Source of the DNA: a virus
Virus record (IMG/VR): IMGVR_UViG_3300028025_000130
Coordinates: 1-24,148 of that record
Direction: 5' to 3' (one strand)
DNA: 24,148 bases
Part shown: one piece after another, positions 22,060 to 24,148 of the stretch
Layout of the letters: every line of letters begins with the position of its first letter
How positions within the stretch are numbered: the first letter of the stretch is position 1
The notes under the pieces: model-generated
Told to the model about the DNA's origin: nothing
Seen by the model: only the letters and a program-made list of their open reading frames with translations
Database searches by the model: none
Program-made: the position numbers and the translations under genes

Positions 22060-23421
22060 ATGGCAGACAATATCCAAGCAACGCCACGAAACTATCTTGG
22101 TGGCCTACTGAGTGACGCATACAAGTGGATGCAGTCACCTGAACGCACTCAGCAGATGCAGGGCTTTGCTGGTTTGCTTGGAACTACTGGCGTACCACAG
22201 ACAATTGAGCGTATGGCCTACGGTGAACCATTGACAAACATAGGTCGTGCCAATGTGCCATTGCTCAAGCCTGAAACTGCTGATGCAATGATGACGGTTG
22301 CGCCAATGGTTGGTCCTGCTGCGCGTGGAGCAAAAATGCTTCCCAAGAATCTTCCTGTTGGAATGAGTGTCAAACCAGTTGATGATGTTGTTGGGCTACT
22401 CACACCAAAGATTGATGAGATTACTGGTTTGCCATTAAATTCTGATGGTACTGTTACGCTTTTCCACCACACAAATAAGTCTGCTGCCGAACAAATCGCA
22501 AAAACAGGCAGATTGAAATCTGCTGGAGAGCCTAGCGTTTACCTGACAACTCAGAAAGCAACAGACACTGGATATGGTGATGTTGCTGTCCCTGTTCGCG
22601 TCAAGCCATCATTGCTTAATCTTGATGATGAGTTTCCTAGTGGTCGCATGGACTTCAGTATTGATACAGGAAAGCCAAAAGGCTCAATCCCTGTAACTGT
22701 TGAAAAGCCTTCATTCACCTACCCACAAGAAGAAGCACTACGTCTTGCGCAGCAACGAGCTGCATTGCCAGTTGAGCAAGGTGGACTTGGTTTATTGTCT
22801 AACAATACTGCTGCTGAACGTGCTGCTGCAATGGGAGGCAAAGATGCAATCCACTTTTCTCGAACTGGTGGTGACTTCAATGTTTTAGATTCTGGTCAAT
22901 ATGCAGTTGCACCATTTGATGCCGTAGGAACTCACGTTGGCACTAAAGAAGCCGCGCTTGATAGATTCAGAAATACATCTGGAACAATAGACACGCCAAA
23001 AGGCTCAACATATCCTGTTCAAATACTTGGTGATAGGCCTTTGATGAATCAAAATGGTATGCCTTGGGGAGAAGATGATTTAAACGCATTTTTACGTCAA
23101 TCAGGTGAATACAACTCTACTAACGCAAAGATGACTTATCAAGACATGAATAAGGAATTGCGCAAAAAGTTGTTTGAAGAACAAGGATATACAAGCATCC
23201 CATATTTCAATGAAGTTGAAGGGAAAGGGAGCATTAGTTATATTGTTCCACCAGAAAATTTACGATCACAGTTCGCAGCCTTTGACCCGTTCCGTAGGAC
23301 TGCTGCAACCGCTGCGGCAATGGGTGTTGCTGCGCCAGACTTACTGGCTCAAGAACAGCCCGTCATCACTCAACAACAGATTGATGATGAGATGGCTAAG
23401 TACGGTTTACTTGGACGCTGA
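22060..23421 (+). CDS. Ejection-cluster protein with ADP-ribosyltransferase-like domains
   Basis: A 453-residue protein, last of the late genes. Residues 1-130 look like an N-terminal virion/ejection segment (SDAYKWMQSPERTQQMQGFA, then PVGPAARG-type patches). Residues 131-220 begin TVTLFHHTNKSAAEQIAKTG and go on SVYLTTQKATDTGYGD with PVRVKPSLLNLDDEFPSGR. Residues about 275-413 contain FDAVGTHVGTKEAALDRFR, LRKKLFEEQGYTSIPYFNE, then SISYIVPPENLRSQFAAFDP. Both patterns recall ADP-ribosyltransferase-type domains of phage polyvalent and toxin proteins (His-Thr in the first motif; a Y-IV-P-LRS-F ending). Activity is not proven; key residues need structural comparison. The C-terminal half is AT-richer than its neighbours. 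Its stop overlaps the convergent minus-strand gene by 15 bases. Function inferred. Confidence 0.7.
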   Translation: MADNIQATPRNYLGGLLSDAYKWMQSPERTQQMQGFAGLLGTTGVPQTIERMAYGEPLTNIGRANVPLLKPETADAMMTVAPMVGPAARGAKMLPKNLPVGMSVKPVDDVVGLLTPKIDEITGLPLNSDGTVTLFHHTNKSAAEQIAKTGRLKSAGEPSVYLTTQKATDTGYGDVAVPVRVKPSLLNLDDEFPSGRMDFSIDTGKPKGSIPVTVEKPSFTYPQEEALRLAQQRAALPVEQGGLGLLSNNTAAERAAAMGGKDAIHFSRTGGDFNVLDSGQYAVAPFDAVGTHVGTKEAALDRFRNTSGTIDTPKGSTYPVQILGDRPLMNQNGMPWGEDDLNAFLRQSGEYNSTNAKMTYQDMNKELRKKLFEEQGYTSIPYFNEVEGKGSISYIVPPENLRSQFAAFDPFRRTAATAAAMGVAAPDLLAQEQPVITQQQIDDEMAKYGLLGR

Positions 23422-23787
23422 CCCAAAAAACGCAGCCACCAACGGGTCGCGTTTGACTTTCCTTCTTAGCTGACGCTGACGCGCAAGCCTGAAGGCTTTA
23501 CGCTCAACGTCCTCTGTCTCTCGCAACTTACGTCCACGCTCTGCCTGAGTCATTGGCCTTGGCTTCTTCGCGTCCACGCCAATGCCGTAACGGTAAGCAG
23601 CAGCAGGGATTGAGTTGTACTCAACCCTGCGCCACTCTTGAATGAAAACCTTGCCTTCGCGGTAGAGCTTGGCAACAATCATCCTAGATGTACGGACATG
23701 GCAGTGGACAATTCCAGCCAGTTCCACAGCCGTGAATGGTTCATCCATGATGGCGTGGATGATGCGAGGACGAATGACGGAGTTCAT
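23407..23787 (-). CDS. Basic helix-turn-helix protein
   Basis: A 126-residue, strongly basic protein. Residues about 18-50 (FTAVELAGIVHCHVRTSRMI, then VAKLYREGKVFI) form a winged helix-turn-helix: helix, turn, recognition helix, wing. The C-terminal half is Arg/Lys-rich (AKKPRPMTQAERGRKLRETE; RLARQRQLRRKVKRD), likely DNA or RNA binding. Similar small HTH proteins with a Y-YG-G-DA-KPRP-T-AERGR linker are common in phage early regions. It is the last gene of a minus-strand chain, starting in ATGA overlap with the DUF6378 gene, and could regulate the early/late switch. Its target is unknown. Confidence 0.75.
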   Translation of the reverse strand: MNSVIRPRIIHAIMDEPFTAVELAGIVHCHVRTSRMIVAKLYREGKVFIQEWRRVEYNSIPAAAYRYGIGVDAKKPRPMTQAERGRKLRETEDVERKAFRLARQRQLRRKVKRDPLVAAFFGSASK

Positions 23788-24047
23788 TTGAGTCTGTTAG
23801 CCACCAAAGTTGCATATCCAGCAATGTCGTGCCAATGATCATGCAGATCAGGATTGCCGTTCAAGATGCGAGCAATTTTGTGGCAAATCATTTCTAAAGC
23901 CTCACGTTGATCTTGATCTAAATCACAGCCACGCTCTGCTTCGTAAGCTCGCAAGATAGCTTTTAATCTTTGCGAGATGTCAGCATGGCCTTGAAAATCT
24001 CCATGCGTTTCTTGGCGCTGCGCCAATGTTTCATTGATGTCTGTCAT
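23784..24047 (-). CDS. DUF6378-type small phage protein
   Basis: An 87-residue protein. LAQRQETHGDFQGHADISQR, DLDQDQREALEMICHKIARI and LHDHWHDIAGYATLVANRL are the conserved blocks of DUF6378, a family widespread in phages and without an assigned function. His/Asp/Glu-rich blocks (THGDF, DHWHDIAGY) resemble an HD-like or MazG-like metal site; that is suggestion only. ATGA overlaps at both ends (24044-24047 and 23784-23787) couple it to its neighbours. Confidence 0.85.
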   Translation of the reverse strand: MTDINETLAQRQETHGDFQGHADISQRLKAILRAYEAERGCDLDQDQREALEMICHKIARILNGNPDLHDHWHDIAGYATLVANRLK

Positions 24048-24148
24048 GTGTTATCTCTTAATGCTTTTTTTCCAATTTCAGTCAATATGCTGCCCGAGTT
24101 CACCAAACCTCTGCGCCTGAGTGACCAATATGTGTTCCATGAGCCAGC
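24044..24148 (-). CDS. Partial gene, probable winged-helix C-terminus
   Basis: The frame is open from the window edge for 34 codons and stops with TGA at 24046-24044, overlapping the ATG of the DUF6378 gene (ATGA). The sequence includes WSLRRRGLVN and ILTEIGKKALRD, the pattern of a winged-helix recognition/wing end (L-RRGLV--- L T--G--AL). The N-terminus is outside the window, so the family is unknown. The overlap with the next gene strongly supports it as real. Confidence 0.6.
   Translation of the reverse strand, partial: AGSWNTYWSLRRRGLVNSGSILTEIGKKALRDNT

Noticed and set aside
1-24148. tRNA genes, integrase, transposons or attachment sites
   Set aside because: None found when reading both strands by eye. 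A tRNAscan-SE run would be decisive for tRNAs.

Overview
The window is a densely coded block of a tailed double-stranded DNA bacteriophage with a short, podovirus-like tail. Nearly every base from 95 to 24148 lies in a gene. The capsid resembles the SU10-type (DUF5309) family, with a P22-like portal, an SU10-type adaptor, a tail nozzle/stabilisation-type protein and a set of Ala/Gly-rich ejection proteins. No tail-tube, tape-measure or sheath gene is visible. A nested Rz/Rz1 spanin pair and a GH19 endolysin point to a Gram-negative host. Gene style and tail-fibre families recall phages of freshwater proteobacteria, but that host guess is inference. No integrase, tRNA, CRISPR array or insertion sequence is seen. 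The terminase is not in the window; it probably lies just left of it.

Layout, plus strand: (1) 95-1483, a small basic DUF6496-like protein, a GT2-type glycosyltransferase and a SAM-dependent methyltransferase, linked by overlaps; (2) 1480-6009, portal, small unknown, scaffold and major capsid protein, closed by a strong intrinsic terminator at 6024-6050; (3) 6053-7697, a small unknown, a second glycosyltransferase and the head-tail adaptor; (4) 7703-12297, fibre and decoration-type proteins, several built from repeats, then a 52-residue protein; (5) 12290-15103, a tightly packed lysis/membrane block with several small membrane proteins, a Cys-rich lipoprotein, Rz with Rz1 embedded out of frame, and a GH19 endolysin; (6) 15124-17622, a beta-sandwich virion protein, a nozzle/stabilisation-like protein and a small unknown; (7) 17636-23421, three ejection-type proteins followed by a 453-residue protein carrying what look like ADP-ribosyltransferase-type domains.

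Minus strand, 24148-23407: three genes chained by ATGA stop/start overlaps (a partial probable winged-helix protein, a DUF6378-type protein and a basic HTH protein) run convergently into the late genes and overlap the last one by 15 bases. They look like the edge of an early/regulatory region.

The points most worth follow-up are the possible virion-delivered ADP-ribosyltransferase at 22060, the apparent ATT start codon at 12511, the two glycosyltransferases and methyltransferase placed among head genes, the Cys-rich lipoprotein in the lysis block, and the exactly periodic Trp ladder at the end of the 10210 protein.
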